Assembly (NCBI GenBank): GCA_933228675.1
Contig: OW121744.1
Span: forward strand, 19,301,978-19,365,977
Origin: Stomorhina lunata
Lineage: Eukaryota; Arthropoda; Insecta; Diptera; Rhiniidae
Length of the DNA: 64,000 bases
Reading direction: 5' to 3'
Below are positions 25,901-36,365 of this stretch, piece after piece. The notes under the pieces are model-generated. The model did not search any database. It was not told the DNA's origin and worked only from the letters and a program-made list of their open reading frames with translations. Each line of letters starts with the position of its first letter. Within the stretch, counting starts at the first letter, position 1. The position numbers and the translations under genes were made by a program.

Positions 25901-26722
25901 AAAAAATTTTGTCTAGAAAATTTTTATTGAAAATTTTTCTGCAAAAAAAATTTATAGAAAATTTCTAATTGAAAAAACTTTTTATAGAAAATTATTCTTC
26001 TTTTTTCGTTCAACTAATTTTTTGTAAAAATTTTTTTCTTAAACTATTTTTTTTGTAGAAAATTTTTCGTTAGAGAATTTTTTTTAGAATTTTTTTTTGT
26101 AGAAAAATTTTCATTAGAGAAATTTGTTTAGAATCTTTTTTTATAGACAATTTTTCGTTAAAAAATTTTTTCTAGAAGTTTTTTCGTTAAAAAATTTTTT
26201 CTAGAAAATTTTTCGTTAAACCAATTTTTTTCAGAATTTTTTTTTCTTTTTCGTTACAAAAAAATTTTCGTTAAACTGAATTTTTATAGAAAATTTTTCG
26301 TTAAACTAATTTTTTATAGAAAATTTTTCGTTTAACTAATTTTTTATAGAAAATTTTTTTGTTAAACATTTTTTTATAGAAAATTTTTTGCTAAAAAAAT
26401 TTTTTATGGAAAATTTTTCTTATAAAAATATTTTTTATGGATAATTTTTCTTATAAAAATATTTTTATAGAAATTTTTTATTCAAAAAATTTTTTATAGT
26501 AAATTTTTCATTCAAAAAATTTTTAGAGCAAATTTTTCATCAAAAAAATTTTTAGAGTAAATTTTTCATCAAAAAAATTTTTCAACAGAAAAATGTTCAG
26601 TCAAAAAATTTTTTATAGAAAATTTTTCATTCAAAAAATTTTTATAGAAAATTTTTCATTATAAAAACTTTTGATAAAAAGTTTTTCAGTTTAAAAATTT
26701 TTTATATCAAAAATCTTTATTT
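22949..26722 (+). repeat. 29-bp minisatellite GGTATAAAAATTTT..., degenerate 3.8 kb array
   Basis: The consensus is TATAGAAAATTTTTCGGTAT then AAAAATTTT (29 bases). Copies are heavily diverged except at 23935-24180. A block of about 395 bases is duplicated almost exactly: 23559-23953 and 24242-24638, offset 683. From about 25100 the array drifts to GTTAAAAAA variants. A foldback element interrupts it at 25332-25552. Confidence 0.9.
25332..25552. mobile_element. Small foldback MITE with ~57-bp inverted arms
   Basis: The left arm (25332-25389) AATTAGGTTTAATTAGG ... TTTCAAATTATTAATTTTG and the right arm (25490-25552) are reverse complements apart from a short insertion (AGCTTG-like) in the right arm. 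The middle holds about 100 bases including GTCCTGTGGCGGGAC, a perfect small stem. On the minus strand it reads GTGGCTCAGTGGATTG, close to a tRNA A-box. No B-box is clear, so a tRNA-derived SINE head is possible but unproven. Confidence 0.7.
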
Positions 26723-27588
26723 GGCCTTTAAATTACAAACTTCCACACCAACCCTCGTAGCTATCTATAAATTCCCTCTGGAAGAGCAACAAAATTTTAA
26801 AATACCAAAAAAAAAAAAAAACTGATAAAACTTATTTTATTGATCTTGACCATTCTCGCCGCGCACACATGTAAGGCTTTCAAACTGGACTGACAAGTGC
26901 CACAAAATAAAGTAAAACGGTAACATCTTGAAAAAGGGGATCATGGATATTATAAATTCATATTAAACTAAGACGATACAATAAAAAGCCGACAATTGCA
27001 GATACGAAAGTATTTGATAATACGAATACGTATAACAATGGACAGTAATCGCATTTAATATTTTATTTATTTATAATTATAAAGTTCAACAATAAATATT
27101 TTAGCAAAAATATTGTAACAACAATAAATAATGATGACATTATGTGACGATATGTATGAATTGTTAATATAATTTCTTCATGTTAAACATGTCCTTACTT
27201 TGGACTTATATGAGGAAGAAATTTTATTTTTATAAATATTTATGAAATGGCTTTTATGTCTTGTTTTATTAGGCGCCAAAACCTTATTTGTCTGACGTAA
27301 TTGAATTTTAAGTATGTCTACAATTTTTTGCTGTTAGGAATTAGAACATGTTTTGATATATCTTACAAATAGATATATATGTATAGATATGTATGTATAT
27401 CGAATAATATTAGCTATCTTCGTTGTAACATTAATTTATGTCAAGGATCTTCGATTAAATTTCAGTTTATATCAAGAATCTCCATCTGTTGAATATCGGT
27501 TTATGTTGAGGATATTTGATTAAATGAAGTTATGTATCAATTTTCTTCTTTGCTTAAATACCGCATTATATCTTGGATCTTTAAATAA
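26723..27588. other. Unique AT-rich DNA between arrays
   Basis: No gene is recognised. At 27420-27590 a loose phrase (ATCTTCGATTAAAT, ATCTCCATCTGTTGAATATC, GATATTTGATTAAAT, GGATCTTTAAATAAAT) recurs about every 50 bases, a decayed minor repeat. A TATG-rich stretch lies at 27370-27400. Confidence 0.45.
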
Positions 27589-29528
27589 ATATTTTTATAG
27601 AAAATTTTTCGGTATACAAATTTTTATAGAAAATTATTTGGTATAAACATTTTTATAAAAAATTTTTCGGTATAAAAATTTTTATAGAAAATTTCTCAGT
27701 ATAAAAATTTTTATAGAAAATTTTTCGGTATAAAAATTTTTATAGAAAATTTTTCGGTATAAAAATTTTTATAGAAAATTTTTCGGTATAAAAATTTTTA
27801 TAGACAATTTTTCGGTATAAAAATTTTTAAAGAAAAAATTTTCTATAAAAAATTTTTCTCTAAAAACTTTTATACCAATTTTTTTAGAAAAGTTATTGGT
27901 AGAAAAATTTTTATAGAAAATTTTTCGGTATAAAAATTTTTTAGAAAAATTTTCTATAAAAAAAATTTTCTTTAAAAACTTTTATAACATTTTTTATAGA
28001 AAATTTGTTGGTACAAAAATTTTTATAGAAAATTTTTTGGAATAAAAATTTTTATAGAAAATTTTTCAATATAAAAATTTTTATAGAAAATTTTTCGGTA
28101 TAAAAATTTTTATAGAAAATTTTTCGGTATATAAATTTTTAAAAAAAAATTTCGGTATAAAAATTTTTATAGAAAATTTTTCGGTATAAAAATTTTTATA
28201 GAAAATTTTTTGGTATAAAAATTTTTATAGATTAAACATTTTTATAGAAAATTTTTAAAGATTTTTTTTAGAAAATTTTTCGGTTTAAAATTTTTTATAG
28301 AAAATTTTTCGGTATAAAAATTTTTATAGAAAATTTTTCGGTATACAAATTTTTATAGAAAATTTTTCGGTATAAAATTTTTATAGAAAATTTTTCGGTA
28401 TAAAAATTTTTATAGAAAATTTTTTGGTATAAAAATTTTTATAGAAAATTTTTCGCTATTAAAATTTTTATAGAAAATTTTTCGGTACAAAAGTTTTTAT
28501 ATAAAATTTTTCGTTACAAAATTTTTATAGAAAATTTTTTGGTACAAAATTTTTGTAAAAATTTTTTGATATAAAATTTTTATAGAAAATTTTTCGGTAT
28601 AAAAATTTTTACCAAAAATTTTTTGGTATAAAAATTTTTATAGAAAATTTTTTGTATACAAATTTTAATAGAACATTTTTTATTATAAAAATTTTTATAG
28701 AAAATTTTTAGGTATAAAAATTTTTATAGAAAATTTTTCGGTATAAAAATTTTTATAGAAAATTTTTCGGTATAACAATTTTTATAGAAAATTTTTCGGT
28801 ATAAAAATTATTATATAAAATTTTTTGGTATTAAAATTTTTATAGAAAATTTTTCGGTATAAAAATGTTTATAAAAAATTTTTTGGTATAAAAATGTTTA
28901 TAGAAAATTTTTCGTTATAAAAACTTTTATAAAAAAATTTTTGATATAAAAACTTTTATAGAAAATTTTTCGGCAAAGTTTTTATAAAAAAAATTTTCTA
29001 TAAGAATTTTTATACCAGTTTAAAAAAAAAAAATTTTGTCATAAAAATTTTGATAGAAAATTTTGTTGTAAGATAGAAAATTTGTTGGTATAAAAATTTT
29101 TATAGAAAATTTTTTAGTAGAAAATTTTTTAGTAGAAAATTTTTGTAGAAAATTTTTTAGTATAAAAAGTTTTAAAGAAAATTTTTCGTCATCAAAATTT
29201 TTATAGAATAAAAATTTTGTCATAAAAATTTTTATAGAAAATTTTGTTGTTAGATAGAAAATTTTTTGGTATAAAAATTTTTATAGAAAATTTTTTAGTA
29301 GAAAATTTTTTAGTAGAAAATTTTTGTAGAAAATTTTTTAGTATAAAAAGTTTTAAAGAAAATTTTTCGTCATCAAAATTTTTATAGAAAATTTTTCGGT
29401 ATAAAATTTTTTATAGAAAATTTTTCGTTATAAGAATTTTTATAGAAAATTTTTTGGTATAAAAATTTTTTGGGAGAAAATTTTTCGCTATGAAATTTTG
29501 GATAGAAATGTTTTCATTATAAAAATTC
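27589..29528 (+). repeat. 29-bp minisatellite GGTATAAAAATTTT..., second array
   Basis: Same family and orientation as 22949-26722, better preserved (27700-27830 and 28080-28240 nearly uniform). Short inverted copies occur inside it (about 27835-27875, 27950-27990 and 28980-29015, reading TTTTCTATAAAA). A block of about 175 bases starting TTTTGTCATAAAAATTT is duplicated in tandem at 29034 and 29215 (offset 181). Confidence 0.92.
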
Positions 29529-30999
29529 TTTCTTTTTGAATAATATTCCGACATTTTTGTTTAACCTCTTTATATTGTAGTTTTTGCTCCGCAATATAAG
29601 CCCGTTTTTCAAGGCCTCAATGTCAAAACATTTATAATGTTCAACAATTATTGTTATGACAGCCCATAGCCAGTAAAGTGTTAAAGTAAGATCTCCAAAC
29701 ATCTAACGCCTATTACAGCTACTCTTTCTTGACCATTCATTCGAACGTTGGTTACATTTCATTTTCATTTTTTTCTTTTTTTTTTTGCAACATTTTCCGT
29801 TTTGTTAAGCGCTTCTTGACTTCATCAATAAATAGATCTTTAAAAAAAAAACCATAAACTTTGGCCATAACAATTTCAAATAATTCAATATAATTTTGTT
29901 AGAGTATCTCATTGTTAGACCGTAAGTACTCGGAGGTATTGTTATTAATTGTAATGAAAATATCAGCTTTTTTTGATAAGTCACTTTTTGGCTTTAAAGT
30001 ACGAGACCAAGTTTGAAAGGTATGAAAATTATATACAGTAGCATTTTAAAATACTTGGAAAAATATCAATATTATGGTTATTTAGGCAAAAGGGGAACAG
30101 ATGGTAAAGATAAAGTTGCCATTATTTGTTGTAAGATTTGAATATAAATCTCTATAGAGTGGAGATATGTAATGGATTTTTGAAAACAAATTGAACAGGT
30201 ACTTATTTTAGATTAATAGATTATTATGGCAAATAAAAGAAAGATTGATGTGATGATAAGCCTATACAAAAGGATTAAAATCTTTTGCATTATATGAAAT
30301 TAGCTAAATTTAATGATCTTTATGTGAGCTTTTAAATAGGAGTTTCTTTTTTAATGACTTTAAATAGGTTGCAATATTAAAGTGAAAATCTTATAGTTTT
30401 TATTTATATGTATAGAAAGAAGTTGTAGAATATTTGCTACATTATAAGTCACTTAAATGTTTTCATTTTAGACAATTTTATGAAACATGTTTCTTTTTTA
30501 TTTAGGTCATCATGAAAACTTCATCTTGATGTGACCCTTGCTTTATGTATATATCATACATATATTTATTTTTACATCAGATATACCAGTGCTGAGGTTT
30601 AATTTTTTCTAGCCGCGAATTCGATTGTTTATTGTATATTAGGGAAAAACAACTTTTATTGAAATTTAATGCGCCTGGGTTAAAAATCTACATCCTAAGG
30701 TATTAAGAAAAAAAAAATTGTCTCCCTAGGTGAATGTCCTGAGGTGGCGCACAGGACATTTATTTCTAAGACCAATTCATATGGGAAAAATGGGAGTTTT
30801 TTCGGTTTTTGCTAAATTTTAACCTATTAATTTATGGTTTTAGCAAAACCAATAGTTGGATGTAGAAGACAACTAAATCAGCTTTCATCAGAGTCATAAA
30901 AACTAAAAATCCATGCAGTAGTTTTTAAGTTATTGCAATTTGCTCCAGAAAATTCGTGTCCTTTTCAACACGCCTAAGGATATGCAACAAAAAATTTCC
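29529..30999. other. Unique AT-rich DNA
   Basis: No gene is supported; a minus-strand 61-codon frame at 29517-29702 is unrecognised. At about 30739-30765 GTCCTGAGGTGGCGCACAGGAC forms a local stem (GTCCTG with CAGGAC). The stretch from 30630 may belong to the same transposable unit as the hammerhead-bearing foldback at 31000, but no protein evidence remains. Confidence 0.4.
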
Positions 31000-31296
31000 G
31001 TAACGGACCAATTTATTGATAAAAAGCCAAAGGAAGAAGAAAACTGAAAATTGTTTGTGTTGTCAGTCGATGATCTACGCTTTTACTTATGGTTTATGAA
31101 CATAATTCTGAAAGGTTTTGTTTGTAAAATAAGTAATAATGCGAGGTTTTCGATCTGTCTAAATTAGGGATAATCCTCCTGAAGAGATGGCCTAACCAAC
31201 CATCGAAACGCGTCGAGGAATTTTGATTTCTTCGCAAACAATTTTTGGCTTTTTATCAATAAATTGGTCTGTTACATTAATAAATAAATGTAACAG
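31000..31296 (+). mobile_element. Foldback unit carrying a hammerhead ribozyme
   Basis: 31000-31031 and 31244-31275 are inverted repeats of 32 bases with one mismatch (GTAAC[G/A]GACCAATTTATT then GATAAAAAGCCAAA). A second perfect 10-bp stem, CTGTTACATT with AATGTAACAG, lies at 31269-31278 and 31287-31296. The inner 212 bases contain the hammerhead motif. There is no coding sequence. Hammerhead motifs with very short stem III are known in the terminal repeats of Penelope-like retroelements and in retrozyme-type elements. That this is a Penelope-like relic is an inference, as no reverse transcriptase of that type is visible nearby. Confidence 0.7.
31174..31219 (+). ncRNA. Type I hammerhead ribozyme motif (self-cleaving RNA)
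   Basis: All conserved parts are present in order: stem I 5' strand TCCTC (31174-31178), core CTGAAGA (31179-31185), stem II GATGG (31186-31190) with loop CCTAACCAA and partner CCATC (31200-31204), core GAAA (31205-31208), a two-pair stem III (A31208-T31213 and C31209-G31212 around GC), cleavage-site C31214, then stem I 3' strand GAGGA (31215-31219), which pairs perfectly with TCCTC. Predicted cleavage is after 31214. The tiny stem III matches the form described in Penelope-like elements, which are thought to act as dimers. Activity is not shown by sequence alone. Confidence 0.8.
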
Positions 31297-32009
31297 ATTT
31301 GGGATCAAATGCGAATAGTCATTCTTGTTGAAAAAACAATTAACTTTGGAGTACAGAAATTACAAAATAAGACATTCCTTATCAGCTTAAGACTTATAAG
31401 TACTAAATAGTTCAAATCTATTAAAATATAATAAAATTTAAATAGTTTATTTTATACTGAAAAATTGTACTTTTTTTAAGGACCATTTCAAAACTCAGTT
31501 TTTAAGTTTTAAAAAACTTTGTTAGAAACTTATTCAAAATATCACAATTTTTGATCGGCATATTAATATAGACAGATTTGGTAAAAAAATGCTAAAAAGT
31601 TCAACTTGATATCTCATATGGTTTCGCCGTATGTACGACTTGAAATCGTAAAGTTTCGCGAAAAGGTATATTTTTGGACATTATCTAAGTAGATGCATAA
31701 TAAATTTTATTTAAGTTTTCTTTTGATAAAGCTAATACTGAATTTTATTGTCCAGTCGTCGAGGAATGTCCACTAGAACTTTCTTTGATATTGGGTGAGC
31801 TAAACCCTTTTTTCATCGGGGTCAAAATTTGGTTTTTTAGTAGCAAAAATACGAGATGTTATGAATTTAGTGGCGAATTTTGATCAAAATTAATAGAAAT
31901 AGTTATTTTTAAGAATGGTTATATTGCTTATATTTTTTTAACCCTTAACAGACATAGGGACTAAAATGACCCAACATTTTTTTTTCGAAAATAAGAACAG
32001 GATAGGTAA
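31297..32009. other. Unique AT-rich DNA upstream of the LINE fragment
   Basis: No gene is recognised. CCAGTCGTCGAGGAATG at about 31754 shares the string CGTCGAGGAAT with the hammerhead region, but the ribozyme core is absent. Confidence 0.4.
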
Positions 32010-32244
32010 AAATAAATTTCCTTGGTGGTCCTCTGACATTGCGATACTCAGGAAGGAATGTCGCCGCCTGTTCAACGAGGCCAAGAGGACCTCAAACTGG
32101 ATCCCTTACAAGCCTCTGTTAACAGATTTTAAAATCTTGTCAAAAATGGGAAGAGACAGTCTTGGAGGAAATTTTTCAATGGCTCTTTATGGTATTTTTG
32201 CTGCAAAAAAAGCAATTTTTGACCAGCGCTTTTACAAAAGCTAA
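32010..32244 (+). pseudogene. LINE ORF2 fragment: endonuclease-RT linker region
   Basis: The reading frame contains FPWWSSDIAILRKECRRLFN followed by EAKRTSNWIPYKPLLTDF. This is the typical linker of non-LTR retrotransposon ORF2 proteins between the endonuclease and the reverse transcriptase (PWW, LRK, RLFNEAKRT, W..YK..LT). The match fades after RDSLGGNF, near 32180, where the normal protein would go on towards the RT domain. Nothing of the endonuclease is recognisable upstream. An open frame starts at an ATG at 31966, but its first residues do not look like LINE protein. The next LINE segment resumes at about 33660, so roughly 1.4 kb of other DNA interrupts the gene. Confidence 0.65.
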
Positions 32245-32754
32245 TGATGGAGTTCTATGAAAAAGAGTCTAAATATTAGGGATCAATAATTGTTTTCAAG
32301 AAAAAAAAGTTATATTATGCGTTACAAAAAAGGTATTGAAATGTGCTTAATGTTCTAAAACGAAAAGTGATGAAACTCAGTAGCTCATGCCTCGAATATA
32401 GTTTCTCAGCTTTAATCTTGATATCGATTTAATTAAGATACAAAAACTTGGTTTTAGTCTGCTGAAGAAGATAACTTAATCTCGTCTAAAGTTTAGGAGA
32501 TATCAGCAAATCAAAAAAGGTTTACAAAATTCAGTTTATTCGTTTTTCTTTAAACAAAAACTAAGTTGCCTCGGTTTTGCTCGATGCTCCCACCATAACC
32601 TTATGGAAAGTGAAAGTCTCCTCTTTGGATCAAAAGAAAAAAAATTACCCAAATGTACCAATCGTAGAACAAAGTTCAAAATTTTCTGAAAAAATTCACG
32701 TAAATTGTTACACATAATTTAAGCAAAAAGTGTTGCAGTCGTTTAGGAGTAACT
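32245..32754. other. Non-coding DNA inside the broken LINE
   Basis: No domain is recognised. It separates the linker fragment from the internal tandem repeat and may be inserted sequence. Confidence 0.4.
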
Positions 32755-33640
32755 TTTTAATTAAATTGAATTTAAGTGAAAGTCCCGTAGGTGTCGACGG
32801 ATTACAACCAAAATTAGTCGATCTCTTTTTTGGGCCAACCAATAGAAGTTTGTTGAATTCTATCGAATTCTGTTGATAATTGCGGCTTTTATTGAGAAGA
32901 AAAAAAGTGAAAAATGGGGGTCCAAAGTAGCTACCCTAAGGGGTGAACGAATTTCAATCAAAATTGATTTAGTTCTTTGTTTGAAAAACTAATAAACGTG
33001 TGGCAAATTTTTTCAAATTCTGTTGAGAATTCCGGCTTATACATTGAGAACAATAATAAGTGAAAAATGGGGGTCCAAGGCAGGTACCTCTAATAGTCAA
33101 GGGATCTTAACCAAAATTTGTATAATTCTTTATTAGATCAATTAATAGACATGAGTTGAATGTTTTTTAAATTCTGATGAGAATTGTGGCTTATACACTG
33201 AAAAAAAAAAAAAAAAATGGTAAAAATGTGGGTCCAATGCAAGCACCCAAAGAGTCAGCTAATTTCTTTTATAGATCAAGTTTTAGACGTGTGGCGAATT
33301 TCATCTAATTATGTTAAGAATTGCGGATTGTACATCAAAAAAGAAAGATAGGTGAAAAATGTGGGGTCCAAGACAGATACTCCAAGGTGTCAACGAATTT
33401 CAACCAAAATTAGTAAACCTCTTCTTTGTATTATTTAACAGACGTGTGCCGAATTTCATCAAGTTTTGTTGAGAATTCCGGCCTATACATTGAAAACAAA
33501 AATAAGTTAAAAAATTGGGGTCTAAGGCAGGTACCCCAAGGAGTCGACGGATTTCGAAAATTTGTTGAATTTTTTTATCTATATAAAACTGAACAAGTAT
33601 GTAAAATTTCATCGATATATGAAGAAATGTAACAGTGAGG
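32755..33640. repeat. ~150-bp imperfect tandem repeat, about six units
   Basis: Each unit has GTGAAAAATGGGGGTCCAAG-like sequence, then ACCCCAAGGAGTCGACGGAT-like, then ACGTGTGGCGAATTTCATC-like and GTTGAGAATTCCGGCTTATA-like. Starts of the GTCGACGGAT-type block lie near 32796, 32943, 33103, 33250, 33392 and 33542, so the period is 142-160. The units are strongly diverged. The array sits inside the LINE gap, so it was inserted into or captured by that element. Open frames seen across it (33400-33741) arise from the repeat and are not genes. Confidence 0.75.
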
Positions 33641-33656
33641 CTTTGAAGGTTTTTCC

Positions 33657-35510
33657 GATACAGGCAGACAACGCAAAATCCTGATAACGTCGCCCTCGAT
33701 CGCTGCCTACATTCAAGAGGATAGCGGCCACTGAACGGCAAGGGATCTAAAACTCTTGAGTTCCTTTTTGAAACACACTTTATACAGCCAATAAAAACAT
33801 CAACTTCGTGTCCACTTCGATCCCTCTAAACAGTTAAAGAATTCAATGAGCTATTGACAGTTTCGACCCGTATAAGGCTGCGGGTCCTGATGATATCACT
33901 CCAGCCGATCTGCAACATAATGCCGGTCTTCTGACGCCCTGGTTGCCTAAGGCTATCTCATATACCAGAAGCCACGACCAGGTGCAATGTTGTCTTTGAT
34001 CCCAAAGTAGGTGAAGCTACACATACGAAACCGAAGGACTTCAGGCCAATAAGTCTTTGCTACTTCATTCTTAAAATTTTGGAGCGCATAAATAGTTGAT
34101 GAGCATATTCACGCTTAAATTGATCCAAATCTCCTCTCCAGCTCACAGCATGTCTACACTAAAGGCAAATCTGTTGAGACTGAACTGCACTCATTGAATT
34201 GCACACATTGAAAAATCTCTTGAGTTCGGCAAATTTACACTTTTACAGTCGATTTCGTCGGCAATGGAAGACTTAGGGGTCGATAAATCTATGTAATATC
34301 TCGTTTGTAGAAGAGCAACTCACCTACAAAGTCATAAGCTAAACCATGGGCACTGCTACAGTCCATAAGGCAGCATATCGAGGTACTCCACAAGAAGGCA
34401 TGTTATCCCCTCTTCTGTGGAACTTTGCTATAAAAAAACTGCTCACTAGATTCTCTGAGATTCAAAACCATCGCATACGCAAACGATGTCACTAAAGCAG
34501 TGTCAGGAAAATTTTTTAACACCCTGTCACAGCGTTTTGAAACAGCTATTGCTTACTTTGCCTTTGGAGTTTCTTCAACGGCCTGGGAGTCATTCGCACT
34601 AAAACGGAACTTATACTTTTCTCTAGGAAATACAAAAATACACATTTTTGTGCTGACTATACCAAATATCTTGTGGTCATTCTGGACTCAAAACTGTCCT
34701 AAATACCCAATTCAGGATGTCAAAGGTATCCATTGCACTCTACTCATGTGGAAGGGCCATATGCAAAACTTGGAGACTTAAAGCTACCAACACTGCCTGG
34801 CTCTTCGACATGGTATCAAGCCTAATGTATGGCGCCTGTACCCACCAAGACAAGCCATTGGGATTCTTTTATTATTATATTAAGATTGTTCGCTCTAATA
34901 ATTACTGGTGCCTTAAGAACCACACCATTTTAAGCGCTCTTTGTCATGCTTTACTGGCTCTGTCCCCATGGCATAGCAAATTGTTCTTAAATCGGCTGTC
35001 CTATCTAGCACTATCGGAAACTGGTCCTACTCACAAATAGAACACTATACTTCTGGATAAAAGTGTAATTATCCCAGACCACATCGACTACCGCATATCC
35101 AGCCCTCTTTTTGACAGATCCTTTACTGTGACTATCTCTGGAGACCCCTCATATCATATCATAGAGGTATACACGGACGGATCTAAATCAAAGAAAGGTA
35201 TGTGAGGGGGTTTCTTTATACTGATATTAGGGAAGGAAATTTATTTCAGGCTTTTTGATCTATGTTATATTATTCAAGCCGAGATATCGGCCTTATTCAA
35301 AGCAGTTAATTGGATAAGATACCACAGAATAACTACAGGGATATTCGTGTCTGTATTGCCAGTCAGACTGCCATAAAATCCCTATCTAATGTAAAGACGA
35401 CATCTGTTCTTACTCGCGAATGCCCGGCATCTTTTAACGAGATGGCGGTACATTGCAATATTGAACTTTTCTGGGTACCCGGACACACCAACATACTTGG
35501 TAACTCCACT
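33657..35510 (+). pseudogene. LINE ORF2 relic: reverse transcriptase and RNase H
   Basis: Many frames must be joined to follow the protein. In order: AYIQEDSGH and GSKTLEFLFETHF (33690-33770), KAAGPDDITPADLQHN (33873-33920), NVVFDPKVGEATHTKPKDFR then PISL (33986-34055), SQHVYTKGKSVETELHSLN (34140-34200), RGTPQEGMLSPLLWNF (34379-34426), YANDV (34476-34490), VSIALYSCGRAICKTWRLK near 34724, then RNase H pieces VYTDGSKSKKGM (35167) and FWVPGHTNILGNS (35467-35505). The RT active-site motif YADD reads YAND here, so a catalytic aspartate is lost; frameshifts and stops are numerous. EN-RT-RNase H order fits the I, LOA or R1 groups of non-LTR elements; the exact clade is not settled. The 3' side is cut by a foldback MITE at 35510. 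Confidence 0.8.
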
Positions 35511-36241
35511 TCGACACAGTTAACAAAATATAAAAAGTGCGGTATTTGTAGGCGTGGTAGAAAAAAAAAAAAAAAAAAATAGAATTGTTATACCCTTCAC
35601 CACCATAGGTGGAAAGGGTATTATAAGTTTGTGCTGATGTTTGCAACACATAGAAATATTTGTCTTAGTATACCAATAGGCTTAGAATCACTTTCTGAGT
35701 CGATTTAGCGATGTCCGTCCGTCTGGCTGGCTGGCTGGACCCCCATGTAAACCTTTAATCAAACTACAGATCACAGTTCTAAAGATAATTTGATGAAATT
35801 TGGCATCATCATTTTTTGATAATGGGACCATATCTATTGAAATTCGCCAAAATCGGTCCATTATTTATGGTACCTCCCATAGGTCACATTTCCCGGAATT
35901 GATATATTGGCCACAAATATCAATATTTTTTCATGAAATTTAAAACAGATACTGAGACAAAAATCACTAAAATGCTCATAAATCTGAAAATTATGACAAT
36001 TTTTACTCTATTTTTTTCACATAAAATTTTTGTAAAAACTGTAATCAATTTGCTAAATTTCAAGATGATCGGTTCACATTTGACCCTAGCCCCTATAAAA
36101 GTCTAAAATTGTTTTATAGATGAAAAAGTACAACTTTGACTTAAGTTGTGAAGGGTATCGTATTGTCGGGCTTGACCGACTATAGCACTTTCTTACTTGT
36201 TTTTATATTATGTTTATTCCTAGGGGGTGACTGACTCAACT
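35510..36241. mobile_element. Right half of a foldback MITE, split by a DINE-like insertion
   Basis: CGACACAGTTAACAAAATAT then AAAAAGTGCGGTATTTGTAG GCGTGGTA (35511-35560) matches the right arm of the 918-1452 element, and ATTCCTAGGGGGTGACTGAC at 36211-36230 matches its right tip. The two pieces are separated by the DINE-like element at 35589-36201. The left arm is missing. The A-run at 35561-35580 is longer than in the other copy and probably slipped. Confidence 0.75.
35589..36201 (+). mobile_element. DINE-1/mini-me-like element, copy 2, nested
   Basis: It begins TATACCCTTCACCACCAT and GGTGGAAAGGGTATTATAAG, and ends GTGAAGGGTATCGTATTGTC followed by the hairpin GTCGG-GCTTGA-CCGAC and TATAGCACTTTCTTACTTGT. 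TACCCTTCAC near the start and GTGAAGGGTA near the end are subterminal inverted repeats. Inside are GATTTAGCGATGTCCGTCCG and a GTCTGGCTGGCTGG tract. Flanks from the split MITE (GAATTG and a T-run) suggest insertion at a TT dinucleotide, as reported for Helentrons. It is non-coding and the best preserved of the three copies at its hairpin end. Confidence 0.8.
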
Positions 36242-36244
36242 TTT

Positions 36245-36365
36245 TTTCGAACCACTCTATAGTCCAATCTATCCCCTGCAAGTACCACAAAGGGACCGCT
36301 TCTAGGACCCAAGTAACTCTGACTTATCATCGGCTGCCTGCTTAACCTAACCTAACCTAACCTAT
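36245..36365 (+). mobile_element. Probable LINE 3' tail with (TAACC)n
   Basis: After the MITE, sequence such as CCTGCAAGTACCACAAAGGG and CTTCTAGGACCCAAGTAACT leads into AACCTAACCTAACCTAACCT at about 36337-36361. Dipteran non-LTR elements often end in such CCTAA-rich tails. Position directly downstream of the broken RNase H segment supports it being the 3' end of the same LINE. No protein motif is preserved. Confidence 0.45.

Noticed and set aside
33400..33741. Open frames on both strands across 33.4-33.7 kb
   Set aside because: They come from the ~150-bp tandem repeat and not from a gene.
36337..36361. (CCTAA)n resembling the insect telomere repeat TTAGG
   Set aside because: Only a few units, directly behind a LINE relic whose 3' tail explains it; flies are not known to use TTAGG telomeres.
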